Positions 53,907-63,359 of a stretch of 64,000 nucleotides of DNA are shown here, one piece after another (the stretch's first letter is position 1; each line of letters begins with the position of its first letter). The translations under genes and the position numbers were made by a program. The stretch spans positions 558,001 through 622,000 of the forward strand of contig NZ_JAULBL010000001.1 of NCBI RefSeq assembly GCF_030512175.1. The letters are read 5' to 3'. The notes beneath the pieces were generated by a model. That model ran no database searches. It was not told where the DNA came from and saw only the letters and a list, made by a program, of their open reading frames with translations. This DNA comes from Paeniglutamicibacter sulfureus (GTDB lineage: Bacteria > Actinomycetota > Actinomycetes > Actinomycetales > Micrococcaceae).

Positions 53907-55762
53907 TCGCGCAACAGGACCTGGACGCCCTTGCTTCCCAGTGCGGCGTCGCTGACCGGCACCGCGGCAATGCCGAAGGCCCCGTCCTGGACCACCGCGG
54001 AGGCGTAGCCGGGGGCGCCGTTGGCCGAGAGCACCAGGGCCGTGGTGCCGGCCCCGAAGTCGCTGGCGGCCAGCGCGACGGTCTTGCCGCCTGACAGCTC
54101 GATGTTCCGCGTTGCCGAGAGCTTGCCGTCGGCACCCAGCGCGCGCACCGAGACGGTGGCGGTGTCCTCGGGGGCGTTGAGCACCAGCGTGGACCTGCCC
54201 ACTGGCGGAAGCACCATCAGGTTTTCGCTGCCCAGCCGGTTGGCGGCACCGGCCCAGGCCAGGTCGATGGGTTCGTTTGCCTTGGTGCCGCGCACCATTT
54301 TCACGCTCGCGCTCACCGCAGAGTCGCCCTCGACCACGATGGTGTACTGCCCGGCGGGAAGCCCGCCCAGCGGCATGCGTGCGGTGGCGTTGGAGGCCAC
54401 CACTACTTCCCCGCCGCCGGGAATCGGGACCTCGCCGTTGCGGCCAAGGGCCCGCACCTTGACGGTGGCGCCCTCGGCGGAGGTCGCTGCAAGCACCAGT
54501 TCGGCGGCGGCGTCGGAGTTGGCTGCAGGCTTGGCCAGCTCGCCGGAAAGCTTCGGGTCCAGGATCGCTACCCCGGGGATCACCTGGGTGTTGTTGGCCG
54601 TTGACGAGCCACCCAGATAGTCGACGCCGCCCGGGACCAGCCCGCGCAACGTGCTTTGCTGGATGGTGGCGTTGATGCGCCCGCCCGAGGAAGTGACCTT
54701 GGCCGAGAGGGCCTTCTCGTTCGGCGCGTACCCGGCGAGGATGATCGACTTGGACTCGCCCGGTGCCACCGCCAGCGCGCCGAGGCTGGGTGCGGAGACC
54801 ATGCCGTCGGCACCGCGCAGGTCAACGCGCACCTGGGCGACGGAGGCCGAGGGGTTGACCAGGTTCAGCACCGCGGTGGATCCGGGGGTGGTCACCGCGC
54901 CGGTGAGCCAGGATTCGGCCGACGGGGCCGTGCAGCCCGCGGCGGCGAGCCCTGCAAGGTCCCCGTCGGCGGCGGAGTAGGAACGCACGGCGGAGACCAG
55001 GGACTGCACCCCGCCCAGCGGCTGGGCGTGCACCGTGAGGGACTCGGCGTAGTTGCTCACCGCGCCCGGTGCGCCCTTGCGCTCGGAGGTGCCGTCGGCG
55101 CCGGCGCCGGTGGCCTTCGCTGCCTCGGCTGCCGACAGCCGCGGGGCGATGGTTGCCTCGACGCCCGCATCGTTCCTGAGCATTTCGGTGCCCGGGATGC
55201 GGCCGGCGGAATCCGAGAGCACCGCGGCGCGCACACCCGTCCTGGCGTCCTTGGATGCGGGGGCGAATTCCGGGTCGACACCGGAACCGGCGCCCGTGAA
55301 CAGCTTCATCGTCGCCGGGCAGCTGGCCAGCGCGTCTCCCGCCGGCAGCGAGGTCAGGGCTACCGGGGTGCCGGTGGCGGCGGTGGCGGGAGGAAACACC
55401 GATCCGGCGGCAATGGCCGCGGCGCCCAGGCAGAGCACCCCGACCGAGCCCACCAGGCCCAAGGCCCTGCCGCGGGTCTTGGCACGGTGAACGCGCTCCG
55501 GGGCGGGCGCCGGGGAGGCAGCCTCGGTCTTCGGGTCCGTCTCCGCGTCCTTGGCGGGCTCCGCGACGGCCGCGGGTGCTGTCGCCGATTCGGGCGTTGC
55601 CGTGTCGGCGGATTCCGGGGCCGGTGGCGCTGCGGCCACGGGGGCGGGCATCTGGTCCCGTTCCGCAGGCAGTGCGGCGCCCGGAGCCAGTCCCGCGGCT
55701 TCGCGGGCGGCCTGGGCTACGCGATCGGCTTCGCGTCGTGCCTTGCGGGAATCGTTTTTCAC
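53903..55762 (-). CDS. DUF5719 family secreted/anchored protein
   Basis: A 619-residue protein. A charged, Ala/Pro-rich cytoplasmic region (1-100) leads to one membrane helix (about 103-128, GLVGSVGVLCLGAAAIAAGS), and the remaining 490 residues are a beta-rich extracellular domain with repeated Gly/Ala/Val patterns and few cysteines. Its ATG overlaps the stop of the giant glycosyltransferase by 4 bases, and the pair is conserved in Actinobacteria next to whiB. A surface or wall-assembly partner of that transferase is likely; activity unknown. Confidence 0.85.
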   Translation of the reverse strand: MKNDSRKARREADRVAQAAREAAGLAPGAALPAERDQMPAPVAAAPPAPESADTATPESATAPAAVAEPAKDAETDPKTEAASPAPAPERVHRAKTRGRALGLVGSVGVLCLGAAAIAAGSVFPPATAATGTPVALTSLPAGDALASCPATMKLFTGAGSGVDPEFAPASKDARTGVRAAVLSDSAGRIPGTEMLRNDAGVEATIAPRLSAAEAAKATGAGADGTSERKGAPGAVSNYAESLTVHAQPLGGVQSLVSAVRSYSAADGDLAGLAAAGCTAPSAESWLTGAVTTPGSTAVLNLVNPSASVAQVRVDLRGADGMVSAPSLGALAVAPGESKSIILAGYAPNEKALSAKVTSSGGRINATIQQSTLRGLVPGGVDYLGGSSTANNTQVIPGVAILDPKLSGELAKPAANSDAAAELVLAATSAEGATVKVRALGRNGEVPIPGGGEVVVASNATARMPLGGLPAGQYTIVVEGDSAVSASVKMVRGTKANEPIDLAWAGAANRLGSENLMVLPPVGRSTLVLNAPEDTATVSVRALGADGKLSATRNIELSGGKTVALAASDFGAGTTALVLSANGAPGYASAVVQDGAFGIAAVPVSDAALGSKGVQVLLRD

Positions 55763-58700
55763 TTCGTCTCCTTGGCATGGGCCCCATGGTGCCCGCGGTC
55801 GAGCTCGTCAATGCTTTCCGCGTTGCCGCGGGTGCGGTATTCATCCAGGCGGCGCGCGGCAAAACGGCGGCTGCGCGGGATGGGGATGACCAACAGCAGG
55901 GTCAGCAGCAGCACCACCAGCTGGGCCATGGCCACCGGGAGCTTGTACGGGCTCAGGTAGTGCACTTCCAGGGTGCCGCCGGCGGCACCGAGCTCAAAGC
56001 CCTGCGCCCATTGCGCGTTTTCCACGCCCGTCCCGGTGGCGTCCGTTGCGCCGCCGGCCTCGGCGCCCACGGCGAGGCGCTTGAGCTCTACCCCGTCCAG
56101 GGTTGCGCTCCAGCCCGCGTCGGCGCGTTCGGCCATCGCCAGCACCCGGCCGGCCTCGCCGGGTTCGACAGTTGCAGCGGTGACTTCCCCGCGGTGCGAG
56201 GGCAGCAGTGCCACGGTCTTGTCCCCCGCCACGATGCGCACGCGGGCGGTGGAGTCGGTGGCGTTGTCCACGCCGGGGATCCGCTCAAGCGGTTCCACGC
56301 GCCACAGCCATCCGGCTTCGGTCTGTCCCACCGGGACCAGGCCGGGCACCGCGTCGAGGCGTGCCACCAGCGCCGAGGCCGTGGCCCGGGAATCCTGCAG
56401 CACGACGAACCCGGCGCCGAGGGACGCCAGTTCCGCGCGCGGGTCCAGGGCGGAGTCGGAGACGAGCGTGGCAACCGTTTGTTCGATGAGCCGGTCGGCG
56501 TCGTCCGATTCACGCAGGGCGGGGGCCGGCACGTTGCCGATGAGGCGGTGTGCGGCTGCGGGCTGGGACAGGGCATCGGCGGTGGTGCCTGCCCCGTTCA
56601 TCAGTGCTGCGCTGACCGCCCCGCCGCCGTTCTGCGCGAGGACCAGTGTGCGGTCCTCGTAGGGTCCCAGTCCGCGGTCGGCGGCGGTGGCGGGAAGGGT
56701 GCGGGCGGATACCGCCTGCAGGGCGCTGGTGGTGCCCAGGTCGGTTCCCGCGGCAACACCTGCAGGAGCCGGGAGTTGTGCCACGATCCAGTTCCCGCCG
56801 GCGACCAGCACGGAGATTCCCAGCAGGGCCGAGGCCCAGGCGAGGGTGCCGGTGGCAGCGGTGCGCGCACCGGTGGCCGAGGGTGCGCCCTGGCGGCGCT
56901 CGGCCCGGAGCTCGGAGATCCCCAGTCCCGCGGCAAAGACCAGCGCCAGGGCGAAGAAGGAGACAAAGGGCCCGTTGAAGGCGGCGACGAAGGTGTTTCC
57001 GGCCACGGCGGCGGGCACCAGCGAGGCGCCGTACCCGGCGGCAAGCATCAGCACGCCGCCGAGCCACAGGCTACGGGCCAGCGAGGCGGAGTTGTTGCGG
57101 CCCCCGGCGAAGAGCCCGGTGAGCGCGCAGGCCAGCAGCGGGGCGCCGACCAGCAGCGCCAGCACCAGTGCCCAGGGCCCGGCGGGCAGGAAGCCGAATC
57201 CGGCAGGGGTTCCCAGCGGGTCAAAGGCCGTGGGGAAACCCAGGCCCTGGGCCCACAGCGGTGCCGGGGCGAAGGGCAGGGGCAGTCCGGGATCGGTGAG
57301 CAGCACGCGCGGGTTGCCCAGCGCGGCGATGACCAGCGGCAGGTGGAAGACCAGTGCCGGAAGCGGCACCCACCACAGGGTCCGGGCACGGGAGCGGAGC
57401 CCGATGGCCGCGAGGACGATGAGCACGACCAGGGCAAGACCCACGGCGGGGGAACCGGCGGTGATGGCCACCAGCAGCAGGGCGGCCGCCGCGGCGGCGG
57501 TCCAGGAGGGAACCATTCCGGTGCCCGGGCGCGAGGCGGGCAGCGGGCGGTTTCCGCGGCCAGTGCGGAAGTCAATGGCGGCTCCGACCGAGCGCAGCAG
57601 CGCCAGCAGGAACAGCGGTGCCAGGACGTGGACCAGCACGCTGCCGGCGCGGCCGGAAGCCAGCGAAACCTGTAGCGCCGGGGCCAGGCCCCAGAGCAGG
57701 GCGCCGACCATGCGCGCGGCCCGCGAACGGGTGACCGCGGCCAGGCCCAGCCAGGCGGCCAGCGCCGCCAGCGGCATGGCGAGCAGGGTCAGCACCACGG
57801 CCGCGGCGTTGGCGTTTCCGCCGCCGGCCAGGGCGGCCAGCCAGTACACGTAGTCGATGGGGTCCCCGCCGGCGGGGCTGCCGGCCCCGAGGTCGGCCCA
57901 CCAGGAGGTGGCGTTGGCGAAGATCTCGGAGGCCTTGGTGGAGAGCGGGAGCATTGCCCCGCCGGCCACTGCTTCGGCGCCGATCAGGGCGCGCAAACCC
58001 ACCAGCGACGCGGCCAGGGTGGCGATCACGGCGATGATGGCACTGACGAAGGAAGAGGTGCGGTTGGGTGCGGCCAGCGCCGCAAAGTCGTTGCGGGCGT
58101 CCCCGCTGGGGACCTGGGCGGCGGTGGCGCCGGTCCCGTCCCCGTAGACGCTTTCGCCATCGAGGGAGTCGAGCATGTGCTTGCGGTGTTCGCGCACCAG
58201 GTCCTGATCGGTGAGCAGCCGGGCGATGGACTTGCGTGGGACCCGCCGGGTGGCGGCGGCCGCGGAGCGGGACCTGGAGAGCTTGACCGGGGTTCCGACG
58301 GCCCTGAAGGTGGCACCCAACTGGCCGAAGGCGTAGCCGGGGTCCTTGGCCAGCAGCGAGAGCAGGAAGCGGTAGATCCCGCCCAGCACCGCTCCGATGA
58401 CCAGGAAGGGGATGGCCCAGGCCGGGGCGTGCTTGAGGCGCATGAACACCTCGGCGCGGCGGGTTTCGGCCGGTCCTGCCAGGGCGCGGACCACCGCTGC
58501 CTTGTGGTGGATCTTGGCTGCGGGCACGATGACCACGCGGTTGCCCATGAGGCGGTTGCGCCAGCACAGGTCCATGTCGTCGCCCAGTCCCGGCAGCGCC
58601 GGGTCGAAACCGCCCAGGGCCTCGAAGACGTCACGGCGGATGAGCATTCCGGCACTGGTCACGGCAAAGGAGTCGGTGCGGGCGTCGTACTGGCCCTGGT

Positions 58701-59142
58701 CAACCTCGTCGATCTCGATGAGCGTCAGCCGCTCGGCATGCTTGTTCATGCCCAGGCCCACATCCAACAGGCGGCGCGGGGAGTCAAGATCAAGCTGCTT
58801 GCACCCGGCGATGGTGACCGACTCGGTGGCCTCGACCACGGTGAGGAGCTTTTCCAGGGCATTGAGTTCGGGCACCGAGTCGTCGTGGATCAGCCAGAGC
58901 CATTCGGTGCGCCCCTTGCGCGGCTCACCGAGGGATTGCACGGCTTCCATCACCGAGTGCCCGAAGCTGTGCTCCGGGACCTGAAGCAAGGTGGCGTCGG
59001 AGGGCAGTTGCCGGCGCAGGAGGTCGGCGGAACCGTCGGTGGACGACGCGTCGACGCCGACGAAGCGGTCAATCAGTCGTGTTTGATCGCGCAGGGCGGC
59101 CAGGGTCCGGGGGAGAAAAGCTGCGCCATTGTGGGCAGCCAC
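55759..59142 (-). CDS. Large glycosyltransferase 2 fused to a multi-helix membrane domain
   Basis: 1127 residues from GTG 59142. The GT-A domain spans about 1-280: VGVDASSTDGSADLL, WLWLIHDDSVPELNALEKL (the DD metal motif), GGFDPALPGLGDDMDLCWRN as the catalytic region. Then a helix (about 228-250), a basic linker and a domain of about 12 helices (from 370 to 790), an external beta domain (about 800-1070) and a last helix. The first beta strand of the GT fold (HVTAIVAAHNG) lies partly upstream of GTG, so translation probably starts earlier, at ATT 59172, which shares one base with the whiB stop. It pairs with DUF5719. Substrate unknown. Confidence 0.88.
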   Translation of the reverse strand: MAAHNGAAFLPRTLAALRDQTRLIDRFVGVDASSTDGSADLLRRQLPSDATLLQVPEHSFGHSVMEAVQSLGEPRKGRTEWLWLIHDDSVPELNALEKLLTVVEATESVTIAGCKQLDLDSPRRLLDVGLGMNKHAERLTLIEIDEVDQGQYDARTDSFAVTSAGMLIRRDVFEALGGFDPALPGLGDDMDLCWRNRLMGNRVVIVPAAKIHHKAAVVRALAGPAETRRAEVFMRLKHAPAWAIPFLVIGAVLGGIYRFLLSLLAKDPGYAFGQLGATFRAVGTPVKLSRSRSAAAATRRVPRKSIARLLTDQDLVREHRKHMLDSLDGESVYGDGTGATAAQVPSGDARNDFAALAAPNRTSSFVSAIIAVIATLAASLVGLRALIGAEAVAGGAMLPLSTKASEIFANATSWWADLGAGSPAGGDPIDYVYWLAALAGGGNANAAAVVLTLLAMPLAALAAWLGLAAVTRSRAARMVGALLWGLAPALQVSLASGRAGSVLVHVLAPLFLLALLRSVGAAIDFRTGRGNRPLPASRPGTGMVPSWTAAAAAALLLVAITAGSPAVGLALVVLIVLAAIGLRSRARTLWWVPLPALVFHLPLVIAALGNPRVLLTDPGLPLPFAPAPLWAQGLGFPTAFDPLGTPAGFGFLPAGPWALVLALLVGAPLLACALTGLFAGGRNNSASLARSLWLGGVLMLAAGYGASLVPAAVAGNTFVAAFNGPFVSFFALALVFAAGLGISELRAERRQGAPSATGARTAATGTLAWASALLGISVLVAGGNWIVAQLPAPAGVAAGTDLGTTSALQAVSARTLPATAADRGLGPYEDRTLVLAQNGGGAVSAALMNGAGTTADALSQPAAAHRLIGNVPAPALRESDDADRLIEQTVATLVSDSALDPRAELASLGAGFVVLQDSRATASALVARLDAVPGLVPVGQTEAGWLWRVEPLERIPGVDNATDSTARVRIVAGDKTVALLPSHRGEVTAATVEPGEAGRVLAMAERADAGWSATLDGVELKRLAVGAEAGGATDATGTGVENAQWAQGFELGAAGGTLEVHYLSPYKLPVAMAQLVVLLLTLLLVIPIPRSRRFAARRLDEYRTRGNAESIDELDRGHHGAHAKETK

Positions 59143-59171
59143 AATGGCGGTGACGTGGATCGTAGGGAGAA

Positions 59172-59702
59172 TTAGACTGCTCGTTTCCGCAAGCGACGAC
59201 GTTCACGCTCGGACAGTCCGCCCCAAATTCCGAACCGTTCGTCGTTGGTCAGTGCATATTCAAGGCATTCGGAGCGCACATTGCAGGCGCCGCAGACACG
59301 CTTGGCGTCCCTGGTCGATCCTCCCTTTTCGGGGAAGAATGCCTCGGGGTCGGTCTGTGCACACAGTGCCTCGGACTGCCAGCCCAGTTCGCCTTCTTCG
59401 TCCTCGGCGCCCAGGCCGATCCAGATGGCCTGGGCCGGGCTCTTGCCGTCGGGCATGGCATCGAAGCTCGGTGCCCACGAGGGAGTCGGGTCAGCGACCA
59501 GATCGCTGGCTGCGTCGTGCGCCAACAGGAATGCGGCTGTCTCCTCTGCGGGAGTCAAGCCCTGCGAACCGTCGGCTTCCTGTTCCCGGCTTGTCTCGGC
59601 CGGATCGACAAACCAGTCCGCCGGAACGCTTCGGCCCCCGCTATAAGGTGGCGTAGGCGCCGTCGCTGCGGCCTCGTTGAAGCTTCGATCCACGTTTCCC
59701 AT
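59172..59702 (-). CDS. whiB: WhiB2/WhmD-type Fe-S transcription factor
   Basis: A 176-residue WhiB-like protein. The four iron-sulfur cysteines are in EALCAQTDPEAFFPEKGG and RVCGACNVRSECLEYA, followed by the turn GIWGGLSERERRRLRKR that contacts DNA or sigma factor. The core sequence matches the WhiB2/WhmD branch, which controls septation and growth with WhiA. The first 90 residues are a variable acidic extension. Upstream (59827-59856) is a strong promoter with a palindromic operator. It is directly followed by the glycosyltransferase, and diverges from the TIGR03089 gene. Confidence 0.93.
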   Translation of the reverse strand: MGNVDRSFNEAAATAPTPPYSGGRSVPADWFVDPAETSREQEADGSQGLTPAEETAAFLLAHDAASDLVADPTPSWAPSFDAMPDGKSPAQAIWIGLGAEDEEGELGWQSEALCAQTDPEAFFPEKGGSTRDAKRVCGACNVRSECLEYALTNDERFGIWGGLSERERRRLRKRAV

Positions 59703-59762
59703 GGTTTACTAACCTTCCGCCGTTACGAACTTGATACCTAATATGACCCATAAGAGCGACGT

Positions 59763-59789
59763 CGACGGCCTTCCAAGAAAAAGCCGTCG
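59763..59789 (-). other. Hairpin in the whiB leader
   Basis: CGACGGC (59763-59769) and GCCGTCG (59783-59789) pair perfectly around a 13-base loop, within the likely 5' leader of whiB, about 60-90 bases before the ATG. Possibly a translational control structure. Confidence 0.45.
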
Positions 59790-59826
59790 CGAGACAATTT
59801 CTCTCTCCCTGACGGTGCACTATCTA

Positions 59827-59856
59827 ATTACACTGGTGTAACTCCCGTTGCGTCAA
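59827..59856 (-). promoter_or_regulatory. whiB promoter overlapped by a perfect palindrome
   Basis: On the minus strand TTGACG (59856-59851), an 18-base spacer and TGTAAT (59832-59827) form a near-consensus promoter. The palindrome TTACACTGGTGTAA (59828-59841) covers the -10 and the end of the spacer, a typical repressor site. The binder is not known. Confidence 0.65.
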
Positions 59857-59990
59857 GTGCGGCCGTCGATTTTAGCCACACATGTCGTAGATTTGGAGTC
59901 ACGCCACGCCCGAGATTTCGCCGTGATCACACACGATTTCGCCCAACCCCGGATTCCCGGGGAATTCACAGGCTTGACAAGGAGCTTCCC

Positions 59991-60725
59991 ATGACCATTG
60001 ATACCAACTCGTTATCTCCCGTCGAATCACTGCTCGCTCCAATGCGCCATTCCACCCACCCGTACCTGACCTGGTACTCCCAGGGCGGGGAACGCGTGGA
60101 ACTCAGTGGACGCGTTTTTGACAACTGGGTCGCCAAGAGCGCGAACCTATTGCACGAAGAATTCGATTTAGCCCCGGGGAGCATTGTTGCCACCGACATG
60201 CCCGGCCATTGGAAGTCCGCGGCGCTGGCCTTGGCGTGCTGGCACCTGGGCGCCGAAGTGCGCTGCGTGGCCCCCGGAACGGATCCCGGAGATGTCGACA
60301 TATTTATTACCGCCGACACGGAAACCCTAGCAGTCAACGGCAGCGTCGAGGTCATCGCCGTTCCCCTGCCGGCCCTGGCCATGGCCTTCGACGGCCCGCT
60401 GCCGGTTGGTGCCACCGATTACGCCTCAGAGGTCCGCGCCTACGCGGATTCGTTCAACCCCTCCCCCATCGATACGTCCGCCACGGCATTGCAGGGGGCC
60501 GCCGGCTCGATGGCCTACACCCAGCTGTTCGCCGAGCTGCCCGAAACCGGGGCAAGCGGCACCACCCTGCTGAGCACCGCGTGGCCGCTGGAACGGCTCC
60601 TTCCGGTCCTGGTGTCGCTGTGGAGCGCGGGGAACCCTGTGGTTCTGGTGGAAGACGGCGTAAAGATCAGCGACTCGCTGCTCGGCGGCGAACGCGTGGT
60701 GACGCGCCTGGATCGGGATTCATAG
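59991..60725 (+). CDS. TIGR03089 family protein
   Basis: A 244-residue actinobacterial protein that looks like a reduced N-terminal half of an AMP-forming acyl-CoA synthetase: LTWYSQGGERVELSGRVFDNW, ALACWHLGAEVRCV, but without the P-loop TSGTTG or the C-terminal lysine, so it should not adenylate. ATG is preceded by AAGGAG at 6 bases. It diverges from whiB and is followed by a strong terminator shared with the GtrA gene. This placement near LCP and whiB2 is seen in M. tuberculosis too. Function unknown. Confidence 0.85.
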   Translation: MTIDTNSLSPVESLLAPMRHSTHPYLTWYSQGGERVELSGRVFDNWVAKSANLLHEEFDLAPGSIVATDMPGHWKSAALALACWHLGAEVRCVAPGTDPGDVDIFITADTETLAVNGSVEVIAVPLPALAMAFDGPLPVGATDYASEVRAYADSFNPSPIDTSATALQGAAGSMAYTQLFAELPETGASGTTLLSTAWPLERLLPVLVSLWSAGNPVVLVEDGVKISDSLLGGERVVTRLDRDS

Positions 60726-60766
60726 GCCCGCAAGCCAAGGGCCCGGCCTCCGGCGGGCATGAAAAA

Positions 60767-60833
60767 CCCCGGGATGCTCCCTGGCTTTTCCCTCCACCGG
60801 TGGTGGAGAAGCAAGAGGGGGAACATCCCGGGG
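60767..60833. terminator. Bidirectional terminator between TIGR03089 and GtrA genes
   Basis: CCCCGGGATG (60767-60776) pairs with CATCCCGGGG (60824-60833), with an inner CTCCACC-GGT-GGTGGAG hairpin. On the minus strand five T (60766-60762) follow the stem. Confidence 0.85.
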
Positions 60834-60865
60834 CTGTAGGTATCAACGTGCCGGGCCCACCGGCA

Positions 60866-61432
60866 CTAGACGACGCCGTCAGGCGTTCCCGGGGCCCGGG
60901 ACGGCGCGGAAGCGCCACGCTCCGCATCAGCCGGCTCGAGGCCGACGTGCAGCAGCTCGCGGTCGTGGGCAAATTCCTCTTCGGCATCCATTTCCTCGCC
61001 AAAGACCCAGAAACGGTAGGCGAAGAACCGGAAGATCGTGCCCAGCACCAGGCCGACCACGGAACCCGCAATAAACAGGCTGGTGGTGTCGGTCAGGCCG
61101 ATCCAGTACTTGGTGATGAACACACATGCTGCGGCGATTCCCAGCCCGATAGCGTTCATAATGAGGAACATTACGAGCTCGCGCACCACGTTGGCCTGCC
61201 GGCGATGGCGGAAGGTCCAGAAGCGGTTGGCCACCCACGAAAACATCGTGGCCACGACGCCGGCAATGATTTTTGCCTTGACCTCGGAATCATCCATGGG
61301 CCCCTCGAGCATCCACAGGTAGATGCCCGAGTCGATGATGAACGCGACACCCCCGACCACGCCGAATTTGGCGACTTCGCGCCACATCATGGACGCCAGG
61401 CCCAAGAGTTTGCGCCAGATCTCTTTCAGCAT
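60866..61432 (-). CDS. GtrA-like membrane protein
   Basis: A 188-residue four-helix membrane protein of the GtrA/DPMS family: FGVVGGVAFIIDSGIYLWML, AGVVATMFSWVANRFWTFR, then two more helices and FRFFAYRFWVFGEE. These proteins help move or present polyprenyl-phosphate sugars for glycan synthesis. ATG 61432 is preceded closely by GGAGG (3-base gap), rather tight; the frame also extends upstream to 61510. The C-terminal 45 residues are acidic and disordered. It diverges from purK, as in mycobacteria. Confidence 0.9.
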   Translation of the reverse strand: MLKEIWRKLLGLASMMWREVAKFGVVGGVAFIIDSGIYLWMLEGPMDDSEVKAKIIAGVVATMFSWVANRFWTFRHRRQANVVRELVMFLIMNAIGLGIAAACVFITKYWIGLTDTTSLFIAGSVVGLVLGTIFRFFAYRFWVFGEEMDAEEEFAHDRELLHVGLEPADAERGASAPSRAPGTPDGVV

Positions 61433-61615
61433 GATCCTCCATGGATTCGTCTCAATGCACCGTATGCCGCGTGGCTCGCTGCTGCGCGTCCGGTGCGGTT
61501 GGGCCGTCATTTCCCTGGACGGCCAACCAAACTATTCTAATGCGGTTCACTGAATGTTCACCGCCAATGGTGTCCAAACTCGCCATGGACAACATAGGTT
61601 GGGCCCCGCGTTCGG

Positions 61616-61621
61616 TAGGCT
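61616..61621 (+). promoter_or_regulatory. -10 element for leaderless purK
   Basis: TAGGCT followed by six bases and GTG 61628, with no ribosome site. Confidence 0.5.
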
Positions 61622-61627
61622 AAGCGG

Positions 61628-62821
61628 GTGATGTTTCCAGTGATTGGCGTTGTTGGCGGAGGCCAACTTGCCCGAATGATGGCTCCCGAGGCCCTGAATC
61701 TCGGCTTCGAACTACGTATCCTGGCCGAGGGCCCGGATGTCTCTGCCGCGCGCAGTGTTGCTTCCGCCCCGGTAGGTGACTATACGGATTTGGCGACGCT
61801 ACGTGAATTCGCCCGCGGAGTCGATGTCCTGACGTTCGACCACGAGCACGTGCCCAATGAGCACCTGCAGGCGCTGATCGCCGAAGGCGTCAACGTCCAG
61901 CCGCGCCCGGCCGCGCTGATCCATGCCCAGGACAAGCTCGTGATGCGCGAGGCCATCGCCGCGCTGGGCCTGCCCAACCCCGAGTGGGCAGCGGTGGAAA
62001 CCGTTGATGAGCTGGTGGCCTTCGGCCAGAAGATCGGCTGGCCGATCGTGCTGAAGACCCCTCGCGGCGGCTATGACGGCAAGGGCGTGCGCATGATCGA
62101 GACGGAAGAAGATGCCCGCGCGGCGGCGGATTGGTTCGGCAACGGCGCACTGCTGGCCGAGGACAAGGTCGCCTTCACGCGCGAACTCTCCGCCCTTGTC
62201 GCCCGCAACCCCGGCGGCGAGGCCAAGGCCTGGCCAGTGGTGCACACCATCCAGGTCGACGGCGTCTGCGACGAAGTCATTGCCCCCGCACCGGGCCTGG
62301 ACCCGGCCGTCGAGGCGGCAGCCGAGCAGGCGGCACTGCGCATCGCCGAGGCCTTCGGCGTCACCGGCGTGATGGCCGCCGAACTCTTCGAGACCCCCGG
62401 CTCCGGTGCCGGGTTCGTCATCAACGAACTTGCCATGCGCCCGCACAACACCGGACACTGGACCATGAACGGCTCGATCACCAGCCAGTTTGAACAGCAC
62501 CTGCGCGCGGTCCTTGACCTGCCGCTGGGAGCCACCGACGCACTGGCCGAGACCACCGTGATGAAGAATTACCTCGGCGGGGCCAACCAGGACCTGTTCA
62601 CCGCGTTCCAGGCCGCCTTGGCCGCGGAACCGCGCGTGAAGGTCCATGCCTACGGCAAGTCCGTGCGTCCGGGACGCAAGATCGGCCACGTCAACGTGGT
62701 CTCCGAACCCGGGGAATCCGTTGACTCGCTGCGCGCCCGCGCCAACACCGTTGCCTCATTGATCCGTGACGGCGTGCCTTCCCCGGCCCCCGCATCCACC
62801 ACCGAAGGACAAACTTCTTGA
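61628..62821 (+). CDS. purK: N5-carboxyaminoimidazole ribonucleotide synthase PurK
   Basis: A 397-residue ATP-grasp enzyme that carboxylates AIR in purine synthesis. [44 protein letters not shown] and [17 protein letters not shown] are family signatures. The start is GTG 61628, or the adjoining ATG 61631; a TAGGCT -10 element 6 bases upstream indicates a leaderless message. Its stop overlaps the TTG start of purE by 4 bases. Confidence 0.96.
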   Translation: MMFPVIGVVGGGQLARMMAPEALNLGFELRILAEGPDVSAARSVASAPVGDYTDLATLREFARGVDVLTFDHEHVPNEHLQALIAEGVNVQPRPAALIHAQDKLVMREAIAALGLPNPEWAAVETVDELVAFGQKIGWPIVLKTPRGGYDGKGVRMIETEEDARAAADWFGNGALLAEDKVAFTRELSALVARNPGGEAKAWPVVHTIQVDGVCDEVIAPAPGLDPAVEAAAEQAALRIAEAFGVTGVMAAELFETPGSGAGFVINELAMRPHNTGHWTMNGSITSQFEQHLRAVLDLPLGATDALAETTVMKNYLGGANQDLFTAFQAALAAEPRVKVHAYGKSVRPGRKIGHVNVVSEPGESVDSLRARANTVASLIRDGVPSPAPASTTEGQTS

Positions 62822-63351
62822 GCACCCCCGCACCCCTGGTTTCCCTGGTCATGGGCTCCGACTCGGACTGGCCCGTCATGAAGCTGGCCGCCGAGGCGCT
62901 GCGCGAATTCGGCATCCCCTTCGAAGCCGACGTCGTCTCCGCCCACCGCATGCCCGAGGACATGATCGCCTACGGCAAGGAAGCCCACACCCGCGGCATC
63001 CGCGTGATCATTGCCGGAGCCGGCGGCGCCGCCCACCTGCCGGGCATGCTCGCCTCGGTCACCCCGCTGCCGGTCATCGGCGTTCCGGTGCCGCTGAAGA
63101 CGCTCGACGGCATGGACTCGTTGCTCTCCATCGTCCAGATGCCCGCCGGTGTGCCGGTCGCCACCGTCTCCATCGGCGGGGCACGCAACGCCGGCCTGCT
63201 GGCAGTGCGGATGCTCGCCACCGGCACTGACGAGCTCGCCGCCGCACTGCAGGCAAAACTCATCGACTTCGCCGCCGAGCTGCGCCAGGTCGCAGCCGAC
63301 AAGGGCGCCGCCCTGCGGGCCGCCGTCGCCTCCGAAGCCCCCGGCGCGTAA
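62818..63351 (+). CDS. purE: N5-carboxyaminoimidazole ribonucleotide mutase PurE
   Basis: A 177-residue enzyme that converts N5-CAIR to CAIR after Pur[28 protein letters not shown] with the catalytic histidine, and [14 protein letters not shown] are intact. It starts at TTG 62818, overlapping the purK TGA (TTGA). The LCP gene starts 8 bases after its stop, so purine and wall genes share one transcript. Confidence 0.96.
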   Translation: MSTPAPLVSLVMGSDSDWPVMKLAAEALREFGIPFEADVVSAHRMPEDMIAYGKEAHTRGIRVIIAGAGGAAHLPGMLASVTPLPVIGVPVPLKTLDGMDSLLSIVQMPAGVPVATVSIGGARNAGLLAVRMLATGTDELAAALQAKLIDFAAELRQVAADKGAALRAAVASEAPGA

Positions 63352-63359
63352 GGACCCCG

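Noticed and set aside
55576-57675. 699-codon plus-strand open frame
   Set aside because: Antisense to the large glycosyltransferase, Gly/Gln/Arg-rich, no domain.
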